Below, in pieces: positions 16,264 to 24,722 of a DNA stretch of 29,721 bases. Numbering within the stretch: position 1 is the first letter of the stretch; each line of letters starts with the position of its first letter. This stretch comes from Paludibacter sp. UBA5753 (GTDB taxonomy: Bacteria; Bacteroidota; Bacteroidia; Bacteroidales; Paludibacteraceae): contig DIFH01000133.1 in NCBI GenBank assembly GCA_002427615.1, positions 1-29,721 on the forward strand. Direction: 5' to 3'. The notes beneath the pieces are model-generated. The model saw nothing but the letters and a program-made list of their open reading frames with translations. It was not told where the DNA came from and searched no databases. The position numbers were made by a program, and so were the translations under genes.

Positions 16264-18234
16264 TTACTGTTTAGGTACAATATCAATAATTACCGTTCGG
16301 TTGTAGAAGCGTTCTTCGGGAAGTTTGTTTTCGAATGGTGCATTGTCGGCATCCATACCAAAAGCAAGTGTTTCGAACACAATACCGGTTTTACCTGCCT
16401 TATAAACAGCTTTTTCCAGTATTTTTTGTGTGTCGAGCGCTCTTTCCTGCGATAGGTTCATGTTATATTCCTGGCTACCTACAATGTCGGTATGACCATG
16501 AATAATCACTGTGCTGTTGTTTGCTATCTGAGGTGTAACTACTTCTGTCAGAAACTTATCATAAGCTGCTATCGCCATTGATTGGTCAAAATCGAACAAA
16601 ATGCTAAAGCGTAAAGCTTCTTCCACAGGTTCTGCGTTGCGAACCAACCGAAGGTTACTTTCTTTGCGTATAGTAGCTCCATCAAAGGTTTGTCCAACCA
16701 TTACAACTTTATATTTCGCTTCGGGACGATTGCCCAGTATGGTATTTCCCGAAACACTTTCCTGTTCGCGGGTATAAGGGCCGTAAATTTGTGTAATTCC
16801 TTTTTCGTCGGTTAGTTCTACATTCCACGATTTAAGAGGTTGATTTTTTTCAGATTTTGCAGTGAAAACAACGCGGCTATCCAAAGGATCGGCCTGCACA
16901 GCCATAATTTGAAGCGGCGTGAGTAAATCAGGTGAACTGCTTACAATATCGACTCTGCGATCGCCAGCACGAAGCAAAGGCAAATAATTTTTCCCGCCAG
17001 GTAATTCCGAAGGATGTAATGGATGATCTCTGCCTTCAGTTGTAATTCGCGCAGGCGCAATGCCAAACACATCTACCAAATAAGTTTTAACCGATTCTGC
17101 ATAAGTTTTCCCAAGCTCAGCGCCATTACCTGCCGAAGCGCCTATCAATTTTACGGTCGCTTTTGGACTTTCTCTCATGCGATCGCCCAGAATGTTCAGG
17201 ATATTATAATAAGCATTCAACTGGCGCGCCGAACGTCCGGTTTGATCTTTAGGTTCCGATTTACGTAGTTGCTCGCTTTTAAAACCAGCAGCCTGATCTT
17301 TTTTCAGTTTCACGTAACGAGTAGGAATTTCGGATGAACCTTCATCGAAAAACACATAATTACGAAGTGGAAACGACTCGTTGATAGTACGTTTTACGGG
17401 CACGGTAAGCGGGGCGCGTGTGATGAATTTTACATCACTTTCGGCAGGTACAATAAGTACTGCCGGAAATGTCGGTTTCTTTTCCGGAATTGGAACTATC
17501 CTCGTTTCTTCCGGTGCGTTGTTTACTTTGCCTGTTCCAAATTTCAAAGCCATACCAACCCGAACAGTTGATAATGACCAACTTTCGACATTACGTGGCG
17601 CTTGTCCGAAATAAGGATGATATGAAACAAAAGGCGATAGAGCTATCTGTGTACGACTGTTGATTGCCGACAATTGAATATCGTAACCGATTCCAACATG
17701 CGTCGAAAACACATCGCGTCGGACATCACTGAATTCGCCTTCGGAAGTGGTAAACAAATTACCATTGTTCTGATCGAAAGTATAAGCGAATGATTTGTCG
17801 ATGTTGTAACCGTAAGATCCACCTAAAAATACATAAAAATCAGGTCCAAAGGGAGAAATGCGAATACTCGGCTGAATGGTGGCATAACTTAGGTTTGTTT
17901 TTAAATCTTCGGGGCAATTACAAGGCGATACAGTCTGTTCGAATGATCCTCCGCGGTTATCGTACCCAAGGTTCAGCATAAAACCCACCACCGGAATCGG
18001 GCGATATTCGAGTAAAAGCGAACCGAAGCCTCCTACTCCGAGTCCTTCGTGAAAAGCAGCCGGGGCCATCAATGACGAATTCAATGTTTGGGTTGTACCC
18101 GTGTACATATTAATATTGGCACCACCGGAAATTCCTATCCAGAATTTAGGTTGAGTTCTTTGCACTTCCTGTGCCTGAAATGTTGTGGCAAAGCCCATCA
18201 ACATCAATGAAGCGAAAATTAGTTTTCGAAACAT
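16264..18234 (-). CDS. OmpA-family outer membrane protein
   Basis: OmpA-family proteins link the outer membrane to peptidoglycan. From the ATG at 18234 the product is 656 residues with a signal peptide (MFRKLIFASLMLMGFATTFQA), a beta-barrel-like N-terminal half (FWIGISGGANINMYTG to VRVGMALKFGTG), a degenerate OmpA-like middle segment (NYVFFDEGSSEIPTRY ... GDRRVDIV), and a C-terminal OmpA domain with the peptidoglycan-binding pattern IIHGHTDIVGSQEYNMNLSQERA. A start 11 codons earlier (18267) is also possible. It follows the surface lipoprotein gene by about 100 bp with only a hairpin between, so both are probably driven by the promoter at 21553. Confidence 0.9.
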   Translation of the reverse strand: MFRKLIFASLMLMGFATTFQAQEVQRTQPKFWIGISGGANINMYTGTTQTLNSSLMAPAAFHEGLGVGGFGSLLLEYRPIPVVGFMLNLGYDNRGGSFEQTVSPCNCPEDLKTNLSYATIQPSIRISPFGPDFYVFLGGSYGYNIDKSFAYTFDQNNGNLFTTSEGEFSDVRRDVFSTHVGIGYDIQLSAINSRTQIALSPFVSYHPYFGQAPRNVESWSLSTVRVGMALKFGTGKVNNAPEETRIVPIPEKKPTFPAVLIVPAESDVKFITRAPLTVPVKRTINESFPLRNYVFFDEGSSEIPTRYVKLKKDQAAGFKSEQLRKSEPKDQTGRSARQLNAYYNILNILGDRMRESPKATVKLIGASAGNGAELGKTYAESVKTYLVDVFGIAPARITTEGRDHPLHPSELPGGKNYLPLLRAGDRRVDIVSSSPDLLTPLQIMAVQADPLDSRVVFTAKSEKNQPLKSWNVELTDEKGITQIYGPYTREQESVSGNTILGNRPEAKYKVVMVGQTFDGATIRKESNLRLVRNAEPVEEALRFSILFDFDQSMAIAAYDKFLTEVVTPQIANNSTVIIHGHTDIVGSQEYNMNLSQERALDTQKILEKAVYKAGKTGIVFETLAFGMDADNAPFENKLPEERFYNRTVIIDIVPKQ

Positions 18235-18295
18235 GGTTTTATTTTGTTTAAAATTAGTTTTTTTCATCTGTATAAAATTGTTTTTTTTGTTAGAT

Positions 18296-18322
18296 AGAAC
18301 CTGCCTTCGAAAGGCAGGTTCT
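18296..18322 (-). other. Intergenic hairpin between lipoprotein and OmpA-family genes
   Basis: Arms 18296-18307 and 18311-18322 (AGAACCTGCCTT) pair perfectly with a 3-nt loop. There is no T-run on the minus strand, so readthrough into the OmpA-family gene is likely. It may process or stabilise the mRNA or give partial attenuation. Confidence 0.6.
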
Positions 18323-18337
18323 TCATAACTGTATTTA

Positions 18338-21300
18338 CTACGGTTTGGTAATAATGTTGGTATCCAAAGTAACTGATGCAGTGCGGGTCAAAGCCCTGCC
18401 GGTCAAAGTTGCACCGGTTGTCAGCGTGATAGATTGATCAGCCAAGATGTTTCCATAAAATATGGAGTTAGTCCCCAAAGTGGCTGAAGTGCCGACCGAC
18501 CAATAGATGTTTTTAGCCTGGGCATTACCTGCCAACACAATACTTGTACCTGCGTCGGTAATCAAGGTAGAACCCATTTTGAATATCCATACTGCATTCG
18601 GATTTCCGCCTGCATCAAGTGTAAGGATTCCGTTGGCTCCTGTTCCTGAAATTCCACTCGTTGAAGAGTTTACGTACAATCCGGGAGCCAATGTAAGTCC
18701 ACCTAATTGTCCAGGTAACGAAATAGCATTTAACGACCGTGATTGTGCATCGTTATAAGCGGTTGTCAAATCGGTTTTAGCTGTTCCTACTATCGGGTCG
18801 GCAACAGTATAAAGTGTTCCGATAACATTTCCTGCAAGAAGACCATTGATTGTGGCAGTTGGGAAAGAACCTACATCACCTGTAATCCGTGTAGTAACTC
18901 CGGTATTTGAAATACCTCCACCGGCTATAACTGCGAAGTCGCCTGCCGATCGAAGATTTACTCCATCGGGGCCTGCGTTGACGATGGCAAAGTTAGCCAC
19001 CAAGGTTCTGTTGTTGTTAACCACAAAAGTATAATTGGCCGATGTTGAAACCTGTATGCCGCCTTCGGTCCACTTATTGAATGAATATCCGGCGTTGGCA
19101 GTGGCTGTTACAGTAACCGAGGCTCCTGCATTATATAATCCGCTACCATTGGTATTTCCACCTGCTAAAGGATTAGATGAAACAGCGACAGTATATTGAA
19201 TAGCTGTAAAGTTTGCTACCAAGGTTCTGTTAGCGCTTACTACAAATGTATAGCTCGAAAGTGGAGATACAATTACTCCTCCTTCAGTCCAGTTTGAAAA
19301 ACTATAACCTGCATTTGGAGTGGCTGTGACTGTAACCGAAGCGCCTGAATTAAACAACCCGCCACCGCTGGTGCTTCCACCTAAAACAGGATTGGATGAT
19401 AATGCAACATTGAGTTGATTGGCATTGAAATTAGCCACCAACGTTCTGTTATTGTTAATTGTGAATGTATAGGTCGCGAGGTTCGACACGATGCTGCCGT
19501 TTTCGGTCCAGTTAGCAAATGTATAACCTGCATTTGGAGTGGCAACGGCTGTAACTGAAGCTCCTGCATTAAACAATCCACCACCGCTGGTACTTCCGCC
19601 TAAAACAGGATTGGATGATAAAGTAGCAGTATATTGAATAGCTGTAAAGTTTGCTACCAAGGTTCTGTTAGCGCTTACTACAAATGTATAGCTCGAAAGT
19701 GGAGATACAATTACTCCTCCTTCAGTCCAGTTTGAAAAACTATAACCTGCATTTGGAGTGGCTGTGACTGTAACCGAAGCGCCTGAATTAAACAATCCGC
19801 CTCCGGTAGTGCTTCCACCTAAAACAGGATTGGATGATAGTGCAACGGTGAGTTGATCGGTGCTGAAATTCGCTACCAGATTTCTGTTGCTGTTTACTAT
19901 AAATGTAAAACTTGCAAGGTTAGATACGATGATTCCATTTTCAGTCCAGTTTGTAAATGTATAGCCCGAATTTGGAGTGGCAACGGCTGTAACCGAAACA
20001 CCAGCATCAAACAATCCTCCACCACTCGTGCTTCCGCCTGCAGTGGGGTTCGATGATAATGCAACAGTATATTGTACTATCGGTTGGATAGTTGTAAAAC
20101 TCCATTTTTTTGCACTTGCCATTGCATTCCCATCCAGGTCTTTTGCTCCCGTAGTTATGGTTGCTTCGTAGGTTGTACCCATTAAAAGCGGAGTCACCGG
20201 TGTGAAAAATCCGTCATGGCCTGAGTAAGTTACAAATCCTAATACCGGTGTCGTACCGTTCATAAGCGTGAAAGTAGATGAATTAATGGTTGAATTATCC
20301 ATTATTTTACTAAATGTGGCTTTGATTACTTTATCGAGTGGCACATTGATAGCTTCATTTGCCGGATCGGTTAACGTTACATAAGGTAGAACCGGTACAA
20401 CAAGTAAACCTGTCGTAAATTTCCAGGTAGAATCTGATGGAATCGTTTTATTAGATAAGTCTTTTACGCCGGTTGTGATGGTAGCAGTATATTCAACGCC
20501 ATTCAACAAATTAGAGGTAGGCGTAAATGTAGCTGTCATGTCCTCATAACTGACTAATCCCAATACAGGAGTAGTTCCTTGTTTGAGCGTAAATGTCACC
20601 GGAGTAATGGTTGTGGCATTCATTAATTTGCTGAATGTAGCTGTTATTTTCTTATCAAGCGGCACATTAACTGCTCCATTTATCGGATTGGTAACAGTGA
20701 TGATAGGAAGCGTACCGGTAGCAAAACTCCAGGTAGTATCTTTTGCCATCGCATTGCCTGCAACATCTTTCGCGTTTTTGGTAATGGTGGCAGAATACAC
20801 TTTGTTTGCTTTAAAAGCATCTGTTGGTGTAAAAGTGGCTTTTACGCCTGAATAAGTTATTGTGCCGGGGATCGCAACTGAACCTTGCATAACCACAAAA
20901 GTGCTTGCATTGATGGTGGTTGCATTCATTGCAGTACTAAAATCGGCAGTAATAATTTTGTCGAGAGCTACATCCGAAGCGCCTTCAACAGGATCCGTGA
21001 GTATAACTGTGGGAACAGAGCCTGTATTAAAGCTCCATGTTTCGTCTTCGATCATGATATTGCCCATGGGATCCTTAACATCACGTTTGATAGTGGCAGA
21101 ATAAACAGTGTTGGCATCCAATAGATTGGTTGGTACAAAAGTAGCTGTTACACCGTTGTAAGAAACAACTCCCGATACTAAGGTGGTGTCTTTTTTCAGA
21201 AAAAATGTCGTTTCGTCGATAGTTGAAGGATCCATCGCTTCGTTGAAAGTGGCTGTAACCAGCTTGTTGGTTACCACATTGATTGCACCATTCGTCGGGT

Positions 21301-21451
21301 CGGTAGTAATTACCTCAGGACAAACGCCGGCAACTTCGCCTGTAAAATCGTCATCTTTACATTGCCATGTAAAAAATGCAATTAAAACGAGCATGACGCT
21401 CATACCGAATAAGCTTGAAAACCTTTTCCATTTTAATGTTGAGGTGTTCAT
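18338..21451 (-). CDS. Large surface lipoprotein: Ig-like repeats, InlB-like repeats, DUF3494
   Basis: From the ATG at 21451 the product is 1037 residues (10 more from 21481). It has a hydrophobic signal ending in a lipoprotein cysteine at residue 31, followed by KDDD, which matches the K-(D/E)2 lipoprotein export signal known to place lipoproteins on the Bacteroidota cell surface. Then come four Ig-like Big_5 domains (about 44-144, 147-246, 249-348, 357-454; each starts with a TDP-x-[ND]-G/A-like turn and ends with W-[SK]-F-[NAT]-T). Five ~73-residue divergent InlB-like repeats follow (about 460-825; SSNP...GG...G-G, GYSF-x-NWTE, NRTLVANF). A DUF3494 domain (about 830-1037) closes the protein. 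It has no T9SS domain, so it should reach the surface by the lipoprotein route. The layout suggests an adhesin with a stalk and a DUF3494 tip. Its ligand is unknown. Confidence 0.9.
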   Translation of the reverse strand: MNTSTLKWKRFSSLFGMSVMLVLIAFFTWQCKDDDFTGEVAGVCPEVITTDPTNGAINVVTNKLVTATFNEAMDPSTIDETTFFLKKDTTLVSGVVSYNGVTATFVPTNLLDANTVYSATIKRDVKDPMGNIMIEDETWSFNTGSVPTVILTDPVEGASDVALDKIITADFSTAMNATTINASTFVVMQGSVAIPGTITYSGVKATFTPTDAFKANKVYSATITKNAKDVAGNAMAKDTTWSFATGTLPIITVTNPINGAVNVPLDKKITATFSKLMNATTITPVTFTLKQGTTPVLGLVSYEDMTATFTPTSNLLNGVEYTATITTGVKDLSNKTIPSDSTWKFTTGLLVVPVLPYVTLTDPANEAINVPLDKVIKATFSKIMDNSTINSSTFTLMNGTTPVLGFVTYSGHDGFFTPVTPLLMGTTYEATITTGAKDLDGNAMASAKKWSFTTIQPIVQYTVALSSNPTAGGSTSGGGLFDAGVSVTAVATPNSGYTFTNWTENGIIVSNLASFTFIVNSNRNLVANFSTDQLTVALSSNPVLGGSTTGGGLFNSGASVTVTATPNAGYSFSNWTEGGVIVSPLSSYTFVVSANRTLVANFTAIQYTATLSSNPVLGGSTSGGGLFNAGASVTAVATPNAGYTFANWTENGSIVSNLATYTFTINNNRTLVANFNANQLNVALSSNPVLGGSTSGGGLFNSGASVTVTATPNAGYSFSNWTEGGVIVSPLSSYTFVVSANRTLVANFTAIQYTVAVSSNPLAGGNTNGSGLYNAGASVTVTATANAGYSFNKWTEGGIQVSTSANYTFVVNNNRTLVANFAIVNAGPDGVNLRSAGDFAVIAGGGISNTGVTTRITGDVGSFPTATINGLLAGNVIGTLYTVADPIVGTAKTDLTTAYNDAQSRSLNAISLPGQLGGLTLAPGLYVNSSTSGISGTGANGILTLDAGGNPNAVWIFKMGSTLITDAGTSIVLAGNAQAKNIYWSVGTSATLGTNSIFYGNILADQSITLTTGATLTGRALTRTASVTLDTNIITKP
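18970..20074 (-). repeat. Five 219-bp coding repeats (InlB-like), two nearly identical
   Basis: The repeat unit is 73 codons. Plus-strand segments 19189-19400 and 19627-19838, exactly 438 bp (two units) apart, differ at only about four positions clustered near their 3' side, while the other units have diverged far more. This points to recent duplication or gene conversion inside the stalk of the surface lipoprotein. Confidence 0.85.
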
Positions 21452-21552
21452 TTCTTTTGATAAAATAATCTTGTTTCTCATTGGTTGGGAATTTTATTAA
21501 ATGAATAATTATAAGTTGTTTTTGTATGTTGAAATGAAATATTACAACATGA

Positions 21553-21611
21553 CAAAGATGGGGGTATTTGTGGTGGCAAACATTACATAACTTCAGAAAT
21601 AAGTTACATAA
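21553..21611 (-). promoter_or_regulatory. Promoter with shared tandem operator (surface lipoprotein gene)
   Basis: Plus-strand reading: CAAA (21553-21556), 26 nt, TTACATAA (21583-21590), 13 nt, TTACATAA (21604-21611). Here both half-sites are identical. The -7 box is CATCTTTG. The leader to the ATG is about 100 nt. The rest of the gap 21612-21774 shows nothing else; no clear terminator follows the AI-2E gene there. Confidence 0.8.
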
Positions 21612-21774
21612 ATTACTGTTTTTTAATATACTAATGTGTTCTATGCAGACGTGAATGAAGCCTGTGAGTTACAGAGAAACCCGATTTGTGATATAGTTCT
21701 CAAGGCAGTTTTATTAACCTAAAAAGCAGATTTATAGCAGCTTAGATATATTAATTTGAATATTTTCACAATGA

Positions 21775-22872
21775 TTATTTCTTTTTTTTGAGACTTTTTA
21801 TTTTAAAAATAATGATCTCCGGCATGGTGTCGCCCAGCAAAAATCCAAATGGTTTTAGTGATTCGATGCGGTCGCAAATAACTTTTACGATGGCAACAAG
21901 CGGAATAGACAAAAACATCCCCGCCACGCCCCACAAGGCGCCACCTACCAATACAACAACGATGGAAACAAGTGCATTTATACGGACTTTAGAAGCCACA
22001 ATTTTCGGCACGATATAATTATTGTCGATCAATTGAATAAAAATATAAATTGCCGTCACATACAACGCAAATAAAGGTGATTCTTTTGTTACCAAAGCAA
22101 TCATTATGGGTATAGCCACAGCAATAACGCCACCAATATAAGGTATCAGATTGAGTAACGCGCCTATAATGCCAATCAGAAAAGCGTATTCAATTCCCAA
22201 AATCAACAATCCAATGGAATTCAAAATGGCTACCAGAACCATTTCAATGAATAGTCCTATCAGATAACGTTGAATGACCCCTTTGGTTTGTGTAACTATT
22301 TCGGCCACCTGGCTTTGCTTGTCGCTGCTGAATACTTTGTAAATAAAATCGAGCAGAAGCGGTTGATAGAATAAAATCAGGAAAATATACACGGGAATTA
22401 CAAATAAAACGACCACCGTATTGCCTACGGATAAAATGGTTTGCCCGATAACTACACTGCTGCTGTTTATTATTTGATCTTTTGTATCGGAAAGCCACGA
22501 ATTGATCTTGTCGGGACTGATATCGAAATAGCCCGGCGCCCAGTGGATGGTTTGATTAAAAAGCGATGTGAATTTTTCGACCAATGCAGGCCACGATTCG
22601 CTAAACCGGCTAAGTTGCGAAAAAATAAGAACCGCTAATGCGGCGATAAGGATGATCGCAAGCAATAAGGCGATTGAAATGGCAATGATACGGTTTACTT
22701 TCTTTCGTTCAAAAAAGGCAACCACCGGATGAAGCAAGACGGCTATGATTGTCCCAAAAATAAGCGGAACAATAATGTCCTGAGCTACGTACAATATTGC
22801 CACAAAAGCGACTATGCCAACACTCAAGAGTGATGCTTTTGCATAAAATGGAAGTTTCATCGCGTTTTGCAT
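21775..22872 (-). CDS. AI-2E family (PerM/YdiK-like) inner membrane protein
   Basis: The 365-residue product (start ATG 22872) is a polytopic membrane protein with the family layout. Two N-terminal helices (LLSVGIVAFVAILYVAQDIIVPLIFGTIIAVLLHPVVAFFERKKVNRI, quoted across several segments) are followed by a third, then a soluble helical stretch (about 90-160). Later helices carry the conserved IGIIGALLNLIPYIGGVIAV, and the IDNNYIVPKIV motif is present. Members have been linked to autoinducer export or cation/proton transport; the substrate here is unknown. The frame is open to 22953, but that extension runs through the terminator of the upstream gene, so the internal ATG is chosen. Transcription may depend on readthrough. 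Confidence 0.9.
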   Translation of the reverse strand: MQNAMKLPFYAKASLLSVGIVAFVAILYVAQDIIVPLIFGTIIAVLLHPVVAFFERKKVNRIIAISIALLLAIILIAALAVLIFSQLSRFSESWPALVEKFTSLFNQTIHWAPGYFDISPDKINSWLSDTKDQIINSSSVVIGQTILSVGNTVVVLFVIPVYIFLILFYQPLLLDFIYKVFSSDKQSQVAEIVTQTKGVIQRYLIGLFIEMVLVAILNSIGLLILGIEYAFLIGIIGALLNLIPYIGGVIAVAIPIMIALVTKESPLFALYVTAIYIFIQLIDNNYIVPKIVASKVRINALVSIVVVLVGGALWGVAGMFLSIPLVAIVKVICDRIESLKPFGFLLGDTMPEIIIFKIKSLKKKK

Positions 22873-22924
22873 GATGTAGTTGTTAATTTGAAGATTGGGA
22901 AATGAAAAGAAAGATTTGAAAATA

Positions 22925-22973
22925 AAAAGAAGATTTGATGCGTGTATTAACACGTATTTTCAAATCTTCTTTT
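22925..22973 (-). terminator. Terminator of the barrel/lipoprotein transcript
   Basis: Arms 22925-22938 and 22960-22973 pair perfectly over 14 bp (AAAAGAAGATTTGA), with an inner CGTG/CACG stem at 22941-22954. On the minus strand a TTTTTATTTTC tract follows. It lies 26 bp past the stop at 22999. Confidence 0.8.
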
Positions 22974-22998
22974 CATTATATTTTCAAATTATTTAAGC

Positions 22999-23499
22999 TT
23001 ACAAACGGAACGACAACCCTAATTTACCTCCGTTGAAAGCGTTTCCACCTCCGAATTCGAGATTAACGGACAAATTGTTGGTAAAGAAATATCGTCCGCC
23101 TATTTGTCCGCCTAATCCTAAGCCTGAACTGTGGCTTCCGGTATATTCATCGGGTGAATTCCAAATATAAAAGCCGATATTAGCGCCTGCATATAAATCC
23201 CAGCGTGGTGAAATACTGAACAAATTATTAAAATGGTAATTGGCGTTTCCCGAAATGCCTACAATGTTGTGATTGTAATAATCGTTTTGCCAATGTTCGT
23301 TATAGGCACGATAGGACAATTCAGCTCCAAGGGTTATATCTTGCGATACACTGTGGTCGAATCCGATATAAACCGGAATACCCGAATCGGATAATCCGAC
23401 GCCAAGATTCAACAAAGTAGAACCGCGTTGTAAAGGACTTTGGCTAAATGCAAATCCAGTTATCAGAATGAGTGATAGAGAGATAATTAATTTTTTCAT
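22999..23499 (-). CDS. Small outer membrane beta-barrel protein
   Basis: The 166-residue product has a clear signal peptide (MKKLIISLSLILITGFAFSQ) followed by alternating amphipathic strands (ITLGAELSYRAYNEHW, NIVGISGNANYHFNNL, DLYAGANIGFYIW, GLGLGGQIGGRYFF, LSVNLEFGGGNAFNGGKLGLSFRL) with terminal aromatic Phe. This fits the OMP_b-brl-type eight-stranded barrels of Bacteroidota. No enzyme motif is seen; function is unknown. It follows the lipoprotein gene by 140 bp without a recognisable promoter between, so cotranscription from 24219 is likely, placing it in the shared regulon. Confidence 0.85.
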   Translation of the reverse strand: MKKLIISLSLILITGFAFSQSPLQRGSTLLNLGVGLSDSGIPVYIGFDHSVSQDITLGAELSYRAYNEHWQNDYYNHNIVGISGNANYHFNNLFSISPRWDLYAGANIGFYIWNSPDEYTGSHSSGLGLGGQIGGRYFFTNNLSVNLEFGGGNAFNGGKLGLSFRL

Positions 23500-23639
23500 G
23501 AATGTTTTTTATTAAATTGATTTTTATTCACTAAGTTTTTCTGTTTTGCACCTGTCTGTTTTTTATTAAAAAAGAAAGAATGACAATACAGATCGTTTTT
23601 TATTGTTGTGGGTTATAAAATCCCCCAAACCATATAATC

Positions 23640-24089
23640 TTATTTTAAATAATCTGTCGTCAATACAAGTGTTGAAGACTCGGGGTATTGAGCATTCACC
23701 TCATTTTCGGCGGTAATGAAAATTTTTACCGGTTTAATTCCTGAAACAGTTTCGAAAGAAGCATTTAAGTCTTTCGACATAAAGTTTTTGGAAGTATTTA
23801 ATTGTCCCAAATTTTTGGTCGAATTATCGGTTGCTACCATCCAAACTATATAAGCATTCATGGGTGGCGTGAGCCGGTTGGAGGGAGCAAGGTTCGAAAG
23901 TTCAACTTTAATTACATAATTTTTATTGCCATCTTGTTTTACCGCTACGGTTCCTTGCGCTGCCGGTGCAACCGTGGAGGTTAGAAAAGATGCTTTGGTT
24001 GCACACGAACTTAAAGCGCTTAAAGAAAGAATCATTATGATGCCTGCTATGTATGCAAGTCCGCTCATCTTAAAAATAGTTGTTTTCAT
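23640..24089 (-). CDS. Predicted lipoprotein, function unknown
   Basis: The 149-residue product has a lipoprotein signal ending in LSALSSC (cysteine near residue 29). The mature part (GTVAVKQDGNKNYVIKVEL ... NAYIVWMVATDNSTKNLGQL ... PVKIFITAENEVNAQYPESS) looks like a single small beta-sandwich. Its AYIVWMVATD and later IFITAE strands are reminiscent of the C-terminal domain of RskA-type anti-sigma factors, but there is no anti-sigma region, so this is only a fold suggestion. The residues after the cysteine (ATKAS) do not match the surface export signal, so an inner-leaflet location is more likely. Its promoter has the shared tandem operator. Confidence 0.82.
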   Translation of the reverse strand: MKTTIFKMSGLAYIAGIIMILSLSALSSCATKASFLTSTVAPAAQGTVAVKQDGNKNYVIKVELSNLAPSNRLTPPMNAYIVWMVATDNSTKNLGQLNTSKNFMSKDLNASFETVSGIKPVKIFITAENEVNAQYPESSTLVLTTDYLK

Positions 24090-24218
24090 TTGAATAATTG
24101 TTTTTTGAGATTTGATTATCTCTGGTTGTTATCTTGTATTATTTCATTGTAAATGAACGAAATAAATTTACTTGTTAATCCATCATATTTCATTTCGTAA
24201 ATTTCTCAGCGTTCGATA

Positions 24219-24277
24219 CAAAGATCGGTCAGTTAAGTCTTTTGTGCGTTACATATCTTTGGAAAAAACTTACATAA
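24219..24277 (-). promoter_or_regulatory. Promoter with shared tandem operator (lipoprotein/barrel genes)
   Basis: Plus-strand reading: CAAA (24219-24222), 26 nt, TTACATAT (24249-24256), 13 nt, TTACATAA (24270-24277), then ATCACAT. The -7 box is GATCTTTG followed by TAT, the same as at the T9SS gene. Fourth copy of the layout. Confidence 0.8.
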
Positions 24278-24310
24278 ATCACATGTTTTGTCATCGGCGT
24301 CCTGGGCGGC

Positions 24311-24520
24311 TTATTTTCTTGAACCTTTCCACAAAAGAACCCCGCCAATACCCATCACCGCGATACCCATTAAAGGCGACCAACTAAGGGAGTATGGTTT
24401 TTCTTTGGTTACTTCTATTACGCCCAAATCGGTAATTTTTCTTGTGTGAAAAAACTGAAATGTCGTAAAAATAGTTAACGCAACGCCAACTATAAAAATC
24501 ATGATGCCTGCTTTTTTCAT
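24311..24520 (-). CDS. Small two-helix membrane protein
   Basis: From the ATG at 24520 the product is 69 residues: helix one (KKAGIMIFIVGVALTIFTTF), a short polar loop (TRKITDLGVIEVTKEKPYSLSW) and helix two (PLMGIAVMGIGGVLLWKG). Similar small proteins are common in Bacteroidota and have no known role. The frame runs 46 codons further upstream, but that part crosses a T/A-rich tract and the hairpin repeat at 24620-24660, so the MKKAG start is preferred (MIMKKAG two codons earlier is possible). No shared operator is seen upstream. Confidence 0.75.
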   Translation of the reverse strand: MKKAGIMIFIVGVALTIFTTFQFFHTRKITDLGVIEVTKEKPYSLSWSPLMGIAVMGIGGVLLWKGSRK

Positions 24521-24619
24521 AATCATTGTTATAATATCACTATTGTCCGATAAAAAAAAAAGCGAGTGAGATAAAAAGCAAAAAGGGAAGCCACCCAATT
24601 TGGAGAACTTCCCTGTATA

Positions 24620-24660
24620 TAGTGCTTGCAAGAAAACTCGGTGTTTTCTTGCAAACACTA
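24620..24660. repeat. 41-bp hairpin, short form of the 12156 element
   Basis: Arms 24620-24637 and 24643-24660 pair over 18 positions with one mismatch, loop TCGGT. Read in reverse complement it equals the left end of the 12156-12301 element joined directly to its right-end segment; 24643-24660 matches 12156-12173 exactly and 24632-24645 matches 12276-12289 exactly, both inverted. Confidence 0.75.
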
Positions 24661-24722
24661 AGTATGTTGGATGTGTATGAATTGCTCAGAGGGACTAAAC
24701 GAGCCTTTGAAAAGAACCAAAA

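Noticed and set aside
18970..20074. Regular ~219-bp spacing that could suggest a CRISPR or satellite array
   Set aside because: The repeats are in-frame coding units of 73 residues with protein-level conservation. There are no short identical repeats with unique spacers, and no cas genes.
13693..21451. Calling the DUF3494 proteins antifreeze proteins and the organism psychrophilic
   Set aside because: DUF3494 is also found in mesophiles and in adhesin-like proteins. Nothing in the sequence proves ice binding.
22873..22953. N-terminal extension of the AI-2E family protein
   Set aside because: It is encoded by the terminator stem of the preceding gene, and the family N-terminus is supplied by the internal ATG at 22872.
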